Shown piece by piece: positions 1-15,300 of a DNA stretch of 64,000 nt. The notes under the pieces are model-generated. The model was not told the DNA's origin. It did no database searches and was given only the letters and a program-made list of their open reading frames with translations. The translations under genes and the position numbers were made by a program. The number at the start of each line of letters is the position of its first letter. Within the stretch, counting starts at the first letter, position 1. Source of the DNA: Branchiostoma floridae (lineage: Eukaryota > Chordata > Leptocardii > Amphioxiformes > Branchiostomatidae); assembly GCF_000003815.2 (NCBI RefSeq), contig NC_049993.1, positions 4,717,309-4,781,308 of the forward strand, read 5' to 3'.

Positions 1-83
1 CAGTGGGTTCAACTTATATTCAAATCTATAAACAGCACATCAACTTATTAGTAATATTCTAAGAAGCATTATAGTTTATACAT

Positions 84-361
84 CAGGGATAAACAAGTCC
101 ACTAGCCCTATTGTCCAGGGCAAGTGAAAGTGCTGTTCGGGCAAGTGCATGACCTACCCCACTTGTCCGATCGGGCAAGTAAGATTTTTCCATTGATTTT
201 AGTGCAATTTTGATATACTTGTTACTTTTTACAGTCATGACATCAAGCAATTGTCTACAGAGAATTCCACTGCTGGAAGTGAAAATGCATATACTAGTAA
301 CAGTGACATTTGAATTATTGGTTATAGGACAAGTGGATTTTAGAAAACTTGTTCAACCCTG
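84..361. mobile_element. CAGGG-ended MITE, 5-bp target duplication
   Basis: Starts CAGGGATAAACAAGTCC and ends GTTCAACCCTG; flanked by TACAT (79-83 and 362-366). The interior is full of gggcaagt/acttgtcc motifs. A relative lies inverted at 12322-12645, and a degraded one covers about 19500-20150. In NUP155 intronic sequence. Confidence 0.75.
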
Positions 362-384
362 TACATAAAAGTGTTGAACCTTAC

Positions 385-3300
385 CGAGTGGGAAGAACCT
401 GTCAGAAGAAGCGTATGTTTTGCCCAGCTTCACCAGTTTGTTCCCCAACATGGTCATACGTGTGTCAGCAGGACTTCCAGTTGACTCGGACAGCTCTGAA
501 AAGTTAGAACAGCAAAATCAATAATCATGTACAGCCACTGTCTTAATTCTCCCATTATTTTTGTAAGACACTGCTCATGTAATAACTGACAAGAGCTTCT
601 TCCTTTTGCTTTAAAATGTACCTGGCTTGCCTTTTAAATTTGCCCGGGTTTTAAAAAGGACAATTTGAAAAAAAAAATAATATTCTGCATTTAGTACAAT
701 CAACAATGATTTCATACACATCACACAGTACTAATAATCAAAACAATATTCTTATTGCTCAACACCTATTTAATACAACAGACAGTTCTACTGTAGAAGA
801 TAAGGAAACAGTTTAAACCTTTCTGTACAATCTCCTGCCACAGACTCTCCACCAGGGTAGGGTCATGGTGCCCAGCACAGTGGATGATGGCCAGCTTACA
901 CTCGGACAGTCTGAACGGGTCGGCAAAGTCACCATACAGCTGTGCAGGAGGGAGGAAACTCAAGTCAATTTTGTATCTTTATTTTTCAACATTATTTCAA
1001 GAAGAGACCTTAATAAGGGAGTAAACCACAACAACAGTTACTCATGGACACTACAGATTTCATTTCAATTCATTTATTTGCTTGACTGTATTAATACATA
1101 CAGCCAGAGCTACCAAACTAGCCGAAGGATATTATGAAGGAATAGCCTTGCTGACTGACATTCATTTATTTACACACGCAGTTACAAGGCACATATAAAA
1201 CGACTTACAAACTCTAAGGCGTTAACATGGCTTATACAATTACAAAGCTATGTGTCAATTTTCTTAAGGACATGGCCTGGGCATCCTCCTAACGCCCGGT
1301 CCCCAACGGCATTACCTTATGGGGCCCTGCTATCCCATGCCCTATCAGTGGCTATTATGATTGTCGCCACAAACAAGCTGTCGACCAATCAGAGAATAGG
1401 CCTTTCTTGGGCTTGTTGTTTTCGCAAGCTGTCTCGCAACGGCCGCTGGGAAGCTATCAGCCAATCATGTTATGTATTACCATGGCTTTGTTTGCTCACC
1501 ATGCCGACACCCGATCCCCAACGGCTGACTGACCATATAAGGGCAAGCTCATTAATATTCATAAGCAAGGCACCCCTAATAACCGAATACTGTGGCTGAG
1601 TTGTCAGGGGTGATATCATAGGCTTTGCCGTGATTGTCAACCCTGAGTGTGAGGGTGGACCTGGGTTAACCTAGCAAGCACAATATACCTATTGTTGAAA
1701 TCAAACTTGAAAATGCTAAAAGCTCTCCCTCTGCTCCACCCTTGACCAGACCTACCCTTGTTATGTCCACCAGTTCAGCATTGAGCTGCCCCAGTGCCTC
1801 TTGTACCCGGGGTAGTCTGGAGCTGCTCCTGGCCAGGGCCTCGCACACCTGCACCTGCAGCCGCGCAACCTCCAGTTTCTCCTCAAGGTCATGCAGGAAC
1901 TCTCCATCAGCAGCGCCACCTGCCTGCGTACTGCTCTTAGCACACATGGCAGCGCGGGAGAGATACTCAATCCTCTGCTTCAGGTCCACATCAGTGCTGT
2001 AAGGATATTCAGGCCATTACGAAGAGCATTATTTGCTTCAACAAATAATCAATTCAATACATCATTGGTATCATGTCATGGCGAAACAGTGGCAACTTGA
2101 AACTACTCCGCTATAAGTTAGATATTTTTGCTCATTGTTGAATGGACTTTGAAGTTTTTCAGGTTTTTGATAGAGTATGCTTCATTTCATATCTCAACAC
2201 CATAATGATTGTTTTACAGAAAGACATTTGGCCCTCTTGTCAATTTGAAGTGCCTGGTGTTACTAACAGACTTCCAGGTTTGTTTATGTGTTTAAGTCAG
2301 GAATCTTCGAAGTCAATATACGAAACATGAAAGGTGAAATTGTATTTCTAACTGACCTGTGTCGTTCAGCCAGTTTGGACAGGATCTGTGCAGCTGCTGA
2401 ATAGTTTCTGCTTTTTTCATGGTACTTCCACAGGAGGTCATAGGTCGCGATGTTGTCACCTTGGTACTGGGCTGCTCGTGTTAGGTAAGGCTCGATGTAG
2501 GGAGACGAGATCTGGACAAGCAGACATTTTCTTTCCTTTCAAAAATCATTCAGAGCAAAATGTACCTTTCTTCCCCAGTCTCTGTACCAGTATTAGTCAC
2601 CATGTATAATATCATAGGAGCTTCTCAGGCATGAGGTAACATAACTTCTAAGGCCACACCAATTTAATTTCTTGGTTCACGGATTTTTTCATAAAAAATA
2701 TGGAGCGAGAGGGCGAAATAAAAATAAAAATTGTAAAATGGTTGGGGTAAAGGTAACGGCTAATCCAAAACATAGAAGAAAAAATTTTCAGCTTCAAAAA
2801 AGTACAAAAACACTATTATTGTACAGTAACAGCACCTGTACCCACACTTTAAGGAGCTTATAATATAAAGGCCAATTTACTACACCAGAAAGTTGGTGAA
2901 TGGTTTCATTTATGGTGAAAATTTGCTGAGTGATAATTTTTATTTTTATCTTTTTTTCCAAAAAATAGGAGCGAGCGAATCCGTGAACCAAGAAATTAAA
3001 TTGGTGTGGCCTAAGTTAACAACAATTAACCGATATGACTGATATTAACTTTAATGTTGTCTAGTCACTCTAGTGTAAAGAAAGTGTACTAATAACTCAA
3101 AAAGCTTCTGAAAATCAAAACAATTTTTCACCTGATAAAGCCAACCCTTTGACACCAAATTTGTATTGGTTATGGGATTAGACATCAGGGATAAGAAAAG
3201 ACAAACAAATGATTGTGATCAAGCACAATATACATGTAAATTCCAATATCATTTGACTATTTGTTTAACAATTTTGGCTTTTTAGCTTGTAAGTTGGGAG

Positions 3301-6300
3301 ATATGCAATAATGTAAATCATTGTAAGTGATTTTTAACCTTTGTAAATTGAATGAAGTCCAGTGTCTTGCTGCAATATTTCAATAATTACATCTTTTAAA
3401 TAATCTCAAAAAACAGCCAAACCTCCAGTAGTTTGTCCTGCAGCCCGGTGCTGACCAGCCAGTCGTACAGCGCCACATGGAACAGCTCATCCTCCGACTT
3501 CAGCGCCAGCCGCATCATCTGGTCAACCTGAGCACACACAACAAAATATGTAACTTCTAACAAGACATTCAGCACTGCTTTACAGAACCTACTATTAGTG
3601 ATTCACAGAAAACCTGAGGGCAACAAAGTGTACAATGTCTCACAAAACATCTAACACTGCTTTTCAAAACCTACTCCTTGTGATCCACAAAAAACAAAAC
3701 ATTAAAAAAATGATGGGTAGTGATGGCTAAGTGTCAGAAGACTAAAAAGAGTTGGAAGTACATTGTGAACTGAAATTTTGAAGCTCAAAGAATTTCATAG
3801 GTCACTGTTCTAGTTATAATTTATGTGTGTGTAGAATTGTAATCCAAAAAGCTTTGATATTTGTGAGAGATAAAAGTTTCAAGAATGCTGTTGGACACAT
3901 TTTCACAAGATTCCATGGGATGAGAAGTTCAAAGGAAAAGTTGCACTTACATACTGCTGTGCCTCCACAGCACTGAGCCTGCCCCTGGTGTCGGGAGGGG
4001 GGCCGGGGCGGTTGGGCACGCTGGGGGAGCCGGGGTGCTCCTGGGAGATGGTCACCAGCTGGCCCAGGGCATCAGTCACACACTTGTAACACTCCAGCCT
4101 ATGGGTAACAAAGTCCATGCTTTACATCTTTGTATATTCACAGATTTCTTGTTTCCAAATTTTGTACCAAAAAGCTGTTTCACTAAGAGGAAGGTTAAAC
4201 GTATGGCTGAAAGTGTATACAGTTTAAACCATTACGAGAAAGGGCAATCTCTTATATAGGAAATAAACTAAATGATACATGAATGATTGAATTACATACA
4301 TAGATGAGGAAAAGAAAAAAAATTATTCATGTTTTGAGCAGCTATTTTTTCAACTTAGGCATATGTCACATTTTCTACCCGGGCCTGGCCAGGCTGTTAG
4401 CGAAGACGAAAAATTAAAGTTTATGGCATATGCACAATGTATGCTTTTAAACCATTTTTATTTTTGTTGTCTTTTATATTCTACTTTTCGTTCGAAATGT
4501 GACTATAGCCTAACTAGAGAAAACTCATCGGAAAGTATGAGGGTGTAGCATCCCTGTCCCCCTGACCTTGCAGTGAAAGCCATGCTGCCCTGTGCGTCCT
4601 CCGGTGGTTCCCCACTCCTGTAGTGGTGCAGGGCCAGTCCCTGGGGATCTCTCCTCTGGGCAGAGTTCAGGCTTAACTCAACCACACCATCATAGAAGTG
4701 TACTACATGGGGGAACAGCAAACTAAACATTGGGCATCCTGGAAACACATTTTCTTATCATTCACTACTGCTGGATACAACTAATTAGAACTGGTTTTAA
4801 CTGGTTCAAGCCAGTCTTACCTAATGCGGTATACCCTGTTGGAACAACCCATAGACCATGGACAGTTAAATATTGCTGCATGTGGTTCTAACTAGTTTAA
4901 GCCAGTTTTACATTGTGCAACAAGTCTAACTCAATANNNNNNNNNNNNNNNNNNNNNNNNNNNNNNNNNNNNNNNNNNNNNNNNNNNNNNNNNNNNNNNN
5001 NNNNNNNNNNNNNNNNNNNNNNNNNNNNNNNNNNNNTTTATGTTCGCGGTTTCACAGTGACTGCTTCACAGTGAACTCAAAAACACCACGAAAGTTCTTG
5101 TCCCATTGTCTAAGCACTACATGTACATGTACATACAATAAACTGTGCAGTATTATGATGTAATGGAGACATCCGTTACGACAAATACGCACAAATACTT
5201 AAAGCAGAAATTGGACCCAATCTTTGAACACATTTATCAAGAAATGTATTGTATGTGACTAAAGCACTACTAGTACATAATAGCACACACAAAACCACCA
5301 TTCTATTTTATCCCAACAGCAAAATTAAATCCCTGCAAACTTAAATGCATTTACAGTAAGTTGAAAGGAAAGCAGACCTTAGAGCAGACTGCGTCCTCAG
5401 TGCTGTAGAGAGAGGGACAGACCTCCCTCAGACGAGAGCTGATGGCATCTGTTGTAGCATCGTCACCAAGGTAACGGTTGATCAAACAGGTGATGAGAGC
5501 ACTCAGGATCTAATGAAGGGTAACAGGAAATAAATAAGGGCTAAAATAAATAAATCAATGCTATGAGATGTGGGGAAACTTTCCATAACAAGCACTAGAC
5601 TTTGGCATCACTGTTTAACTATAGGTAGCCAATTAGATTTGTCCTACCAAGATATGATCAAACTTAGCTAAGACTAACTATACAATTTTCACTTAGGCCA
5701 CACCAATTTAATGTCTTGGTTCACGGATTCGCTCGCTCCTATTTTTTGGGGAAAAAAATAAAAATAAAAATTACCACTCAGCAAATTTTCACCATTAATG
5801 AAACCATTCACCAACTTTCTGGTGTAGAAAATTGGCCTTTATATTATAAGCTCCTAAAGTGTGGGTACAGGTGCTGTTACTGTACAAGAATAGTGTTTTT
5901 GTACTTTTTTCAAGCTGAAAACTTTTTTCTTTGTGTTTTGGATTAGCCGTTTCCTTTACCCCAACCATTTTACAATCTTTATTTTTATTTTTATTTCGCC
6001 CTCTCGCTCCATATTTTTTTAAGAAAAAATCCGTGAACCAAGAAATTAAATTGGTGTGGCCTTAGTAATGAACAAAATACAAATTCTCCTAACCTCCTTT
6101 CCATTCACAATCACATCCCTGAATCGCAGACCACGGAGTTGGTTTTGCATCTCCTGGTAAAGAAAATTGTCACATAAAGAACAATTAGTGGAAACAAGAA
6201 ACAAGAAACCTTACAAAAACTAAAGTGAAATTCAAAGTGAAATTCAGCATATATCTAGTATGTACATATCTGAAACTCTGATAGTTGCGCAATGTGAGCC

Positions 6301-9300
6301 ATAAGTAAATAAAAAAGTTGACCCAAAAGATATAAAAACTTGCAGGGCTCACCTTAGGTAACCCAGCAGCTACCACCTGGAAGGGGTGCTCACACAGCGC
6401 CCTCCACAGTCCCAGCACCTCACATGTCCGATGTACCAACTGTTGTACCTGCACAAGGGAGGCCTTCTCTGCACCCTGGGCCTCAGCTGGAAATACACAA
6501 CAAAAAGGGCTCAGATCTCACACTACACACAGATTGATACAAATAGAAGGAAAAAAAATAGTGTTAGGCCTAGAAAAAAAAGTGTTGTGTTTCCTGTTTC
6601 AGCCCTGAAAAAATTAGGGTCGGTAGGTAGGGATAAACTTTTTTTTTTTTGTATTCTTTTTTAGGCTGGCCAAAACTCTAGTGATACATATTTCAATACA
6701 GTTGAACAAAGTAAACTGAAATGCATGCGGACACTTGTCTTTTAATGTCAAACTTTAATTTTGTGCGTGATAGATACATTTATCCTTCATTAGACAGGAC
6801 AAGCAGTGTTTTACTTCAATAGGAAGCAGGCTGAATAAAAATTCTAAGTGGAAGCTATGTGACTCCACTGCCCACCCCAAAAAAGTCTAGGGTTGGCAGG
6901 TTTTTTTAGGGTAGGTAGGGAAACAGGAAACACAACATTTTTTTTCCTAGGCCTTATTACACCTTTGATTATAGCAGACAAGCTACTACTCCAAAAGCTG
7001 GGTAAGTCAAAACAGTGAGGACTGGGGCTATGACCTTTTGCTCAAGAAGCATAGTTGGACTATGCATGCAATATAATAATAATGATTCTTTTTAAAAAAA
7101 TGGAGCTATTCTTACTCTGATACTTCCTCTGCAGCTGCTGCTGCACCTGGCCAGCACCTGACACACCCGCGTCTGGCCGCAGGAATCCCAGCATCCTCTG
7201 GTGGATGTTGCGAGGCGATCCGAACCCGTTGGCGGCGGCGGGACCCGAGGAGAGCGCGTTCTTCTCCATGAAGTCTCTCAGACCTCTCAGCTCGTCCAGG
7301 ACCCAACCCAGCCCCTCACCTGTTACTGTACTGCACAACTGGGGGGAAAAAGCATGATTACAACCAGAAAAACAACTCATACTGTAAATGCAGAAATGTT
7401 CGCGGTGGATTAATGTTCGCGGTTTTCGCGGTGACCACTTCACCGCAAATTTAAAACCACCGCGAATATTATTCTATCATGATATTAGATTGCAGTCTAT
7501 GGTGTTACCGCGAAATTAAATCCACCGCGAAAAGTTCTTTTTCCCGCTACCGCGAAATTAAATCCCCGCGAACTTTAATACATTTACAGTATTCTTGTAA
7601 CTGGGAATTTGGAAAACCTAACAATGCCTTGCGCCAGTGCAATGGTCTAGTGGGTAGAGCGCTCGCCTTACATTCGGTAGGTCTTAAGTTCGATCCCCAG
7701 CCGAGTCATACCAAAGACTTTAAAAATTGGTATATGCTGCTTTCTCTGCTTAGCACTCAGCATTCGGAAAGCGTATGGAAGTTAAACACACACCACTACC
7801 TGTGGACTAGCCCCCTGCTGTCATGTATGCACAAAGTTGTGTGGCTCAGGGCTACTGAAACAGATGGGCACTGCCCTATGCACCATCTGGTGCAAGGAGA
7901 ACTTTCACTAACTTAACTTTTATATCAATCTGTTGCTCACAGCAGAAGTCAAATGAAAGTAAAGAGTTCTCCATCTTTGTGCAATCAATGCAACATTTGT
8001 ACAAAAAAACAATGCAGTAATTTAATCACCATTTGTTGGCCTTGCTGTTTGGTCTCGAACACCACCTGACTCTCCCACAGTGGCCTGAAAAACGGTACAT
8101 TATCATTTAGGCAGAACTTGAGATACATGCAGGGAATTATAATAGTTATTGGATCCAAAGATTTTAATAAAATTGTGAATCTAAAAACTTGAATTCTTTC
8201 TAGCAGCCCACAAAAAATAATATGTCCAAATTTTGCCAGCCTTTTAAACATTGTAGCCATTTGGCACAGACCTTTCTCCCTGAAATGAAATGATTAGACA
8301 GAAGTGATGTAGCTGAACCCACCCCAGAATCCTGGCCATGTACAGACAGATGCCATTGTGTTTCCCCGAGAACTTCACCTCTGGACCAATAGCTGTGCTG
8401 CTGGGGTCAGGTGACCTGAAGGGGAGCTGCTGATTGGCTGGTGTGGATGTCACAAATGCAGAGGGTGTGCTCTGGAACAGTGCTGAGGAAAACATTGACA
8501 GACAAGTGATTAAAACCAAATATTCATAAAGAATCATGAAACTAAAAGAAAATTCTTGTTCAATGTCACCAAAGCTCAAGCAACTGGATATAATTTTCAA
8601 ACAGTTTCAGACAGCATCCACTGTCTTTCGTCAGTGACACTGAGGATGGCTGGTTGAAGTTCCATTTCAATCCTATTTCTTCCTTTCCACAAGGCCTTAA
8701 AACTACTTAGAATCCCAAATTTCAGTTCTACACTTATTCTGACAAACTTTCAAAGTCCAGGTCCAACACTACTGATGACACAACCACCTGTAGAGCTAAC
8801 AACAACATGAGCACCTGACGCACCTGAGGAGGCAGCAGGTGTCTGCAGACCTGGCACAGGGCTGGGTGCACCTGGCATGGGGCTTGGGGACATCCCTATG
8901 TCTAGATAAACATGCACATAAAATGAGAATTTTCCTCCACAATAATAATACTTCTACAGCTCAACTCACAATTAAGAGGTCTATTTTTTAAAAATCTTGT
9001 TAGTCATGGAAAGGTTAATAACTAATTGAAATTGAGCATGAAAAGAGATTGTTTTAAGTGTGTACAATAATATTATATGAAAGTTGGCTATTCTGTTATC
9101 ATGTTGACTTGACATGTTCAGGACCTGGTTACTCAAACAATGTAGATGATATCAGTATGTATTATGAGGTAAAGAGTATTAAATCCACCACCTGGAAGTT
9201 GCCCCATGTTAGTGATGTCTGGAGCCACAGGGAAGGCAAACTGGGCCTCACCCCCAAACCTGAAGAACGCTCGAGTTGCCCACTCTGATACCTGCAAGGA

Positions 9301-12300
9301 AATAAATAGTCTAACTGTTACTCTGTCTGTTACAGAGGTACATGATAATATCATTTGAAATGGCTTAATCATCAACTGATCAAGGATTGACCTCAACTGA
9401 TGTCAGGATTGAAATTTAGCACAAAGTTCAAAGTTTTGTTGCAGACTTTCCTAAGTATCCCAGAAGTGTCTCAAAAGGAAATTACAACTGTCTCAAAGCT
9501 TGGATTATCCAAAACATTTTTTTGCTCAAAAAAGCTGGTACTATAATAAAGTCCAATAATACTTTTTTTCTATACTGTTGTACCTAGAAGAGACTTGGCT
9601 ACGAGTTCAGTCTTGTCAGCGCAACAGACATGTAATTCTTCAAATGTCCTTAAGTACGCACATCCAGTTGTCCTAAGCCACATTTTGGTGGGCACTGGCC
9701 ATTCCCTGTTATTGTACAGCAAGTATGAGGCAGATTGCACAGGATGTGTATGATTGTAACGGAACGTGTCGATAGAACACGGTGGAGCGTAGCAAACGGA
9801 GTTCCAGAACGAATAGAACGTTACCCGTATCTTATGGAAATAAAGGAGAGTTTGGTTTGATCGTCTCACAAGACAGACGTGTCGTCAATTCATCCGACTA
9901 GTTGTTATATTCAACATGATCTTTACATGTTAAAGGCAAGATCAAGGAATGAAATAAGTCAAGGAATAACAGTTAGGTAGACATAGGGCCTAGGAAAAAA
10001 AATGTTGTGTTTCCTGTTTCAGTCCTGAAAAAATTAGGGTCGGTAGGTAGGGGATATTTTTTTTTTTGTAATTTTTTTTAGGCTAGCCAAAAATCTAGTG
10101 ATACATATTACAATACAGTTGAACAAAGGAAACTGAAATGCATGAGGACACTTGTCTTTCAATGTCAAACTTTGATTTTGTGCACAATAGATACATTAAT
10201 CCTTCATTAGATAGGACAAGCAGACTGTTTTTACTTCAATAGGAAGCAGGCTGAATAAAAATTCTAACTGGAAGCTTTGTGACTCCACTGCCCACCCAAA
10301 AAAAAGTCTAGGGTCGGCAGGTTTTTCTAGGGAAGGTAGGGAAACAGGAAACACAACATTTTTTTTCCTAGGCCTTAGGTAGACATAGGTGTCTAAACTC
10401 TGACCTCCTGGTCGCTGGCAGCCTTGGAGCAGGCTAAGATCAGACAGGTGGCGCAGGCCTGCTCGTCTTTCAGCAGCTTGAAGAAGGCTTCCACCTCCTC
10501 ACAGTCTGGTCCACCGTTGCTTAGCAACAACTGCCTCAGCTGGTCAACCGGTCGCAGCTGGTTCAGCAAGTAGCTTCCCTGTGGTAAGAAAGGTAAAACA
10601 AATCAAGCATACTGTAAATGTTTTTAAGTTCGCGGGGATTTAATTTCGCGGTAGCGGGAAAAAGGACTTTTCGCGGTGGATTTAAGTTCGCGGTAACACC
10701 ATAGACTGCAATCTAATATCATTATAGAAAAATGTTCGCGGTGGTTTTAAATTCGCGGTGAAGTGGTCACCGCGAAAACCGCGAACATTAATCCACCGCG
10801 AACATTTCTGCATTTACAGTATTTAAAACAGATACAGGGTGAAATTCTACAGCTAGATAAGAAATATGAACAGTTAACAAAGGAATTTAAGTCCATGCAT
10901 ATTATATATCTTGGAACTATGATGCAACTGAAAAACGCTGTAAACTTGTAAACGCATGTTTTAAGAAGTTTTGAAGACATAGATGGGATATAGCTTAATC
11001 TTTTGTCTTATTTGGGTGTTTTTTTTAGCAAATGCTGAGCCTGAATGTGTAATAAAGTTCATTGTCATTATAACACTTGTCACTCAAAATCATTTTTTTT
11101 TAAAGAATACCCACCTGTGCACTGAGCACCACGTATCTCTTAGGAGGTAACCAGTGTTGGTTCACTACAACTGGAGGGATGGACTTGGGGGGAGGAGTTC
11201 CATTTTTGGGCCCAAAGATCCCAAAGTCTTCCACGTCTGACACCTCTGTTAGAACCCAAGTCCTCCCGTCAATACCAAGAGTGACCTATTCACAAGTGGG
11301 CAACATTGTTGGAAATCAAAATTATTTCATATTTGAGGATTCTTGTGAATTGAGCATACCTATCATTAAAGGGGCATTCCAATCCGCACGGGAGTGTTAT
11401 TTTCCGATAGATATTAATCTTAGGAAGTGATAACTGCATACTACTTCACATTATACGATTAAGTACCCAGTTGCTCCACATGCCTCAAAAGCATTCAGTC
11501 TTCTACTAAACTCCCCAAGTACCTTCTAATTGAATCAATCCTATGGCTGAATACAATGCAAAACTTTTAGGTAAGGTTACAAAACTAATTTCAGGTTCGC
11601 TAAGAAATCTTGTTCTTGTATTCTTTGCTATCTTATGAGCAATTTGCCTTCTCGGTTTGCTTAGCGAACCTCACTTATTCCGAAAATATGTACAATAAAC
11701 ACAGTGTCTATACGTATAGGGAATGCATGGGTAGGGTCTGCATGGGTTTAGTGAGTGTCATTATTGTACACATCACGTAATTCATCCCAAGGTGAATTCC
11801 ACAAAATACGGCTGATTATGTATTCATTGCCACATTATCTATTGGAAAACAAAACTCCCTTCTGGAGTGGAATGCCCCTTTAAAGGGAAGTGATAGCAAA
11901 TAAGAATAACAACAAGTTCAGTTCAGATCAGTTCATCCTCGTAAGAGGTGCCATTAATGATATCCGACCATGAATCTCTATCATTTTTTTTTTTTTTTAT
12001 TTACTTAGAGGTCACCGCAAAACAAGGCTCATGGAGCCACTCAAGCGTTTTGGGTTACATTACTGAATTGTGAAGAGAGATGTTTGTTTACCCTTAATTT
12101 AAACAGTTTCATATCTAGCATGGCGGCTAGCAGGTTGTGGTAACAACAAAACAACACATATCTACAATATTATGATAACAGGGTGCTGATAGAATACATA
12201 TTATAGATGGTTAAACATTTATCACCAAAAGTTGTGGGAGAAATATGTATTTTAACCTCCATGGTACACCGTCGACAGATGAAAACGTTTACCAAGACAG

Positions 12301-15300
12301 AATGTAGTTTTAAAAAAGGGTCAGGGTTGAACAAGTTTTCTAAAATCCACTTGTCCAATCGGGCAAGCACATAAAAAATGTACTTGCCCGAACCAATTTT
12401 TCACTTGCGCAAAATTCAAATGTCACTGTTACTAGTTTATGCATTTTCACTTCCAGCAATGGAATTATCTGTAGACAATTGCTTGATGTCATGACTGTAA
12501 AAAGTAACAAGTACATCAAAATTGCACTAAAATCAATGGAAAAATCTTACTTGCCCGATCGGACAAGTGGGGTAGGTCATGCACTTGCCCGAACAGCACT
12601 TTCACTTGCCCTGGACAATAGGGCTAGTGGACTTGTTTATCCCTGAAGGTATTGAAGTCCTAAATGTAAGGTCAAGATTCATAGGTCATACCAACTGACC
12701 TGTGTCTCCATGAGAGGGATCTGGAAGGGGAAAGTGTCCGTACTCAGGCACCACAACATGTCTGAGTCTTCCGCCTGAGAGGAGGCCAGCAATGTGGAAC
12801 CTACAAGGTACATGATAGTAGTATATCAGGAGCTTACTCAATAATTTTTGGAGGTGGCAGAACCAAGTACATTCCCTTACAACAACTTCACAACAACTCA
12901 CCTCAACAAGACTTGCGCATTATCATGGAAACTCATCTGTGTTGGTAGTAATCATAGAACAATACTTAACTTTCTTTCAACAAAAGGGTATTACTATTAC
13001 ATGGATCTAATACTTAAAAGTAGATTTCTTTGGTGAAAGGTTTGTGTAGACAACACTCTTCTCTATTTTTTTGTCAACTTTCTATTATACATTATATTGA
13101 AATGATCTTCCAGAAGCTACATTCTTTTTTTTTTAAGTCCTGGAAGGAAGTTCAACTTTGTTTCAATGCTATTCACTAAAACAGTCCTACAAAAGCACCA
13201 TGCAGGGTTGTAGCCAGCACCTGTCCTTCAGTCCTTTGAAGGAATTTTGCAGCTGGGGACTGAAAAAAGTTTTCCCCATTCCGTCCCCTGGGACAGACAA
13301 AAGTTGATACATGTATGTAAAGATATGAATAAACTGAAACCCATGTGTTCTTCTTCACGAAAACAGATGCCATTGAACAGCTTAGTCTACAATCAAAATT
13401 TGCACCTCAAAATGCAGGAAATAGTATTTCAAAAGGTCTAGATTTCAAAATTTTCTGGGACCCAGACTCCCTAGAAATGACGCGCAACGTCACGCCCTGC
13501 CTTCGGTGCTCGATAGGATTCCCATTCAAAATCAAGGGGACTGAAAATGATTTCAGGCTGGCTACAACCATGGCACCATGTCTACCTTTCCCATAGAAGG
13601 CAGAGTGGATGTTGGTTGGTCTCTGAGGTGCAGCGGTAGCAGTAAACCCAGGAGGCAGGCGGACATGCACCAGGGCCAGGATACTGGGGCGGGCCTGGGG
13701 CTGGTTAAAGTAGCTGGTCGTAAAATACAACCGCACTCCTGGACGAACAACAAAACAAACATGTTAGGGATACACTAAGTCTAAGGAAATATCATGCATT
13801 CAGTACAAATTCAACATCACATTTGTATCAATACAAATTATACTTGTCAAGGACACATTGCGTTTATTACTTTTTTCGTCAGTTTCTATTATACTAATTT
13901 ATAGTCTGTTTTTCTCTTCCTAGGTGTTCAACATAATGCTGCATTGCAATTAGAAGACTTTGCTACCTGACCTGTTTGAGTTACAGCTACCAGGTGTATG
14001 TTGGTAGAGTCTGTATTGGGAACAGCGGAGATGTGCACAATAGACTTGAAGTTGGACCTGTCAATGGTGCTGTAGGAAAAAAATTGTTGTCAACTAGGTT
14101 CCATCACAGTAAAAAGACTGTCACACATGACTGGCATCGACTCATATCAAACTTCACTTCTTATAAGAATCATTTCATACTGCTACTGTCTATTATCAGA
14201 TGAATAGGTAAAGTTCTCAGAAAAAAAAATATACAAAATACAGGATCCAGAGATCATTTGAACAAAAGTGACGAAACTAGAACTTAAAATGGAATTTTCA
14301 AGGAATGACCCTCCAACTAGTAATACTACTAACATACTGATACTGTACATATGTTGCTGACTTTCACAATGGTTTCACCAGGGCTCTAGCCAGCTCGAAA
14401 TTTTTTTCCGTCACCCAATTCCCATTGTCGCGAAAACACTATTCCTAGAGTTAGGGAGACTGAACTGAGACCTTGAAAAACGGGTTTTTAATGAGATTAT
14501 TGTATGCGAAAGGGCGCCGACACACATTGTCAACAATCATAACAATAGCAAAACAAACAGCGTGTGGCTTTTACGGCCGTGGACGGCGTCCCCAAGCCGC
14601 CTGTAGCTTCCACCAAGGATTTTTGTCTGTCAAGGTTGACGGATTGGTTTTAAAATTTTTCCGTCACATGCAGCAAATTTCCGTCAATTGACGGGAAAAC
14701 GGACGCTGGCTAGAGCCCTGTGTTTCACGTACCTGGCTATCCTTGCTGCATACTGTACAATAGTGGACTGGTTCATCCAGGAGACCCGCCCCATGGCCGT
14801 CCCATCAGCACCAAGGTCAAACACTCCCAGGGTGCCCTTCTCTGTCCGTGTGTACAGGACATGGCGGCTGTCGTCTACCTCAATCTGCACTATTGGGTCT
14901 ACAGGGAATATATCAAAGGAAATCAGAACAACTTGGTGCTGTGCTTCTTTCACTAGAGGCTAACTTTGCTACCATTATCACTAGATATGTGATAGAATGG
15001 TAAAGCTTATGGTCTAAGACTCTATATACAATTACAGTAATATCAAGTATGGTAAGGTACAGGCTAAGCAACCCTTTTTGGTTTCAAAACAACGACAGCA
15101 AAACAGTACAAGACAAGCTATTCAAAGTCTCCTAACACACTATCAGTATATCTACATGTAAACCTTTCCTCAGGACTTGACAGTTCACAATATGTACCAA
15201 GACACATACTTCTAGTTTGACCATATCTTTATACATTCATATAAAAGCCCGAGGTTGTTAACAACATACCTTCTTCTGAGAATGAGAAAGTGAGGAAGGA

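Noticed and set aside
7631..7703. tRNA gene
   Set aside because: A and B boxes are present, but the arms do not pair as a cloverleaf and a SINE body follows.
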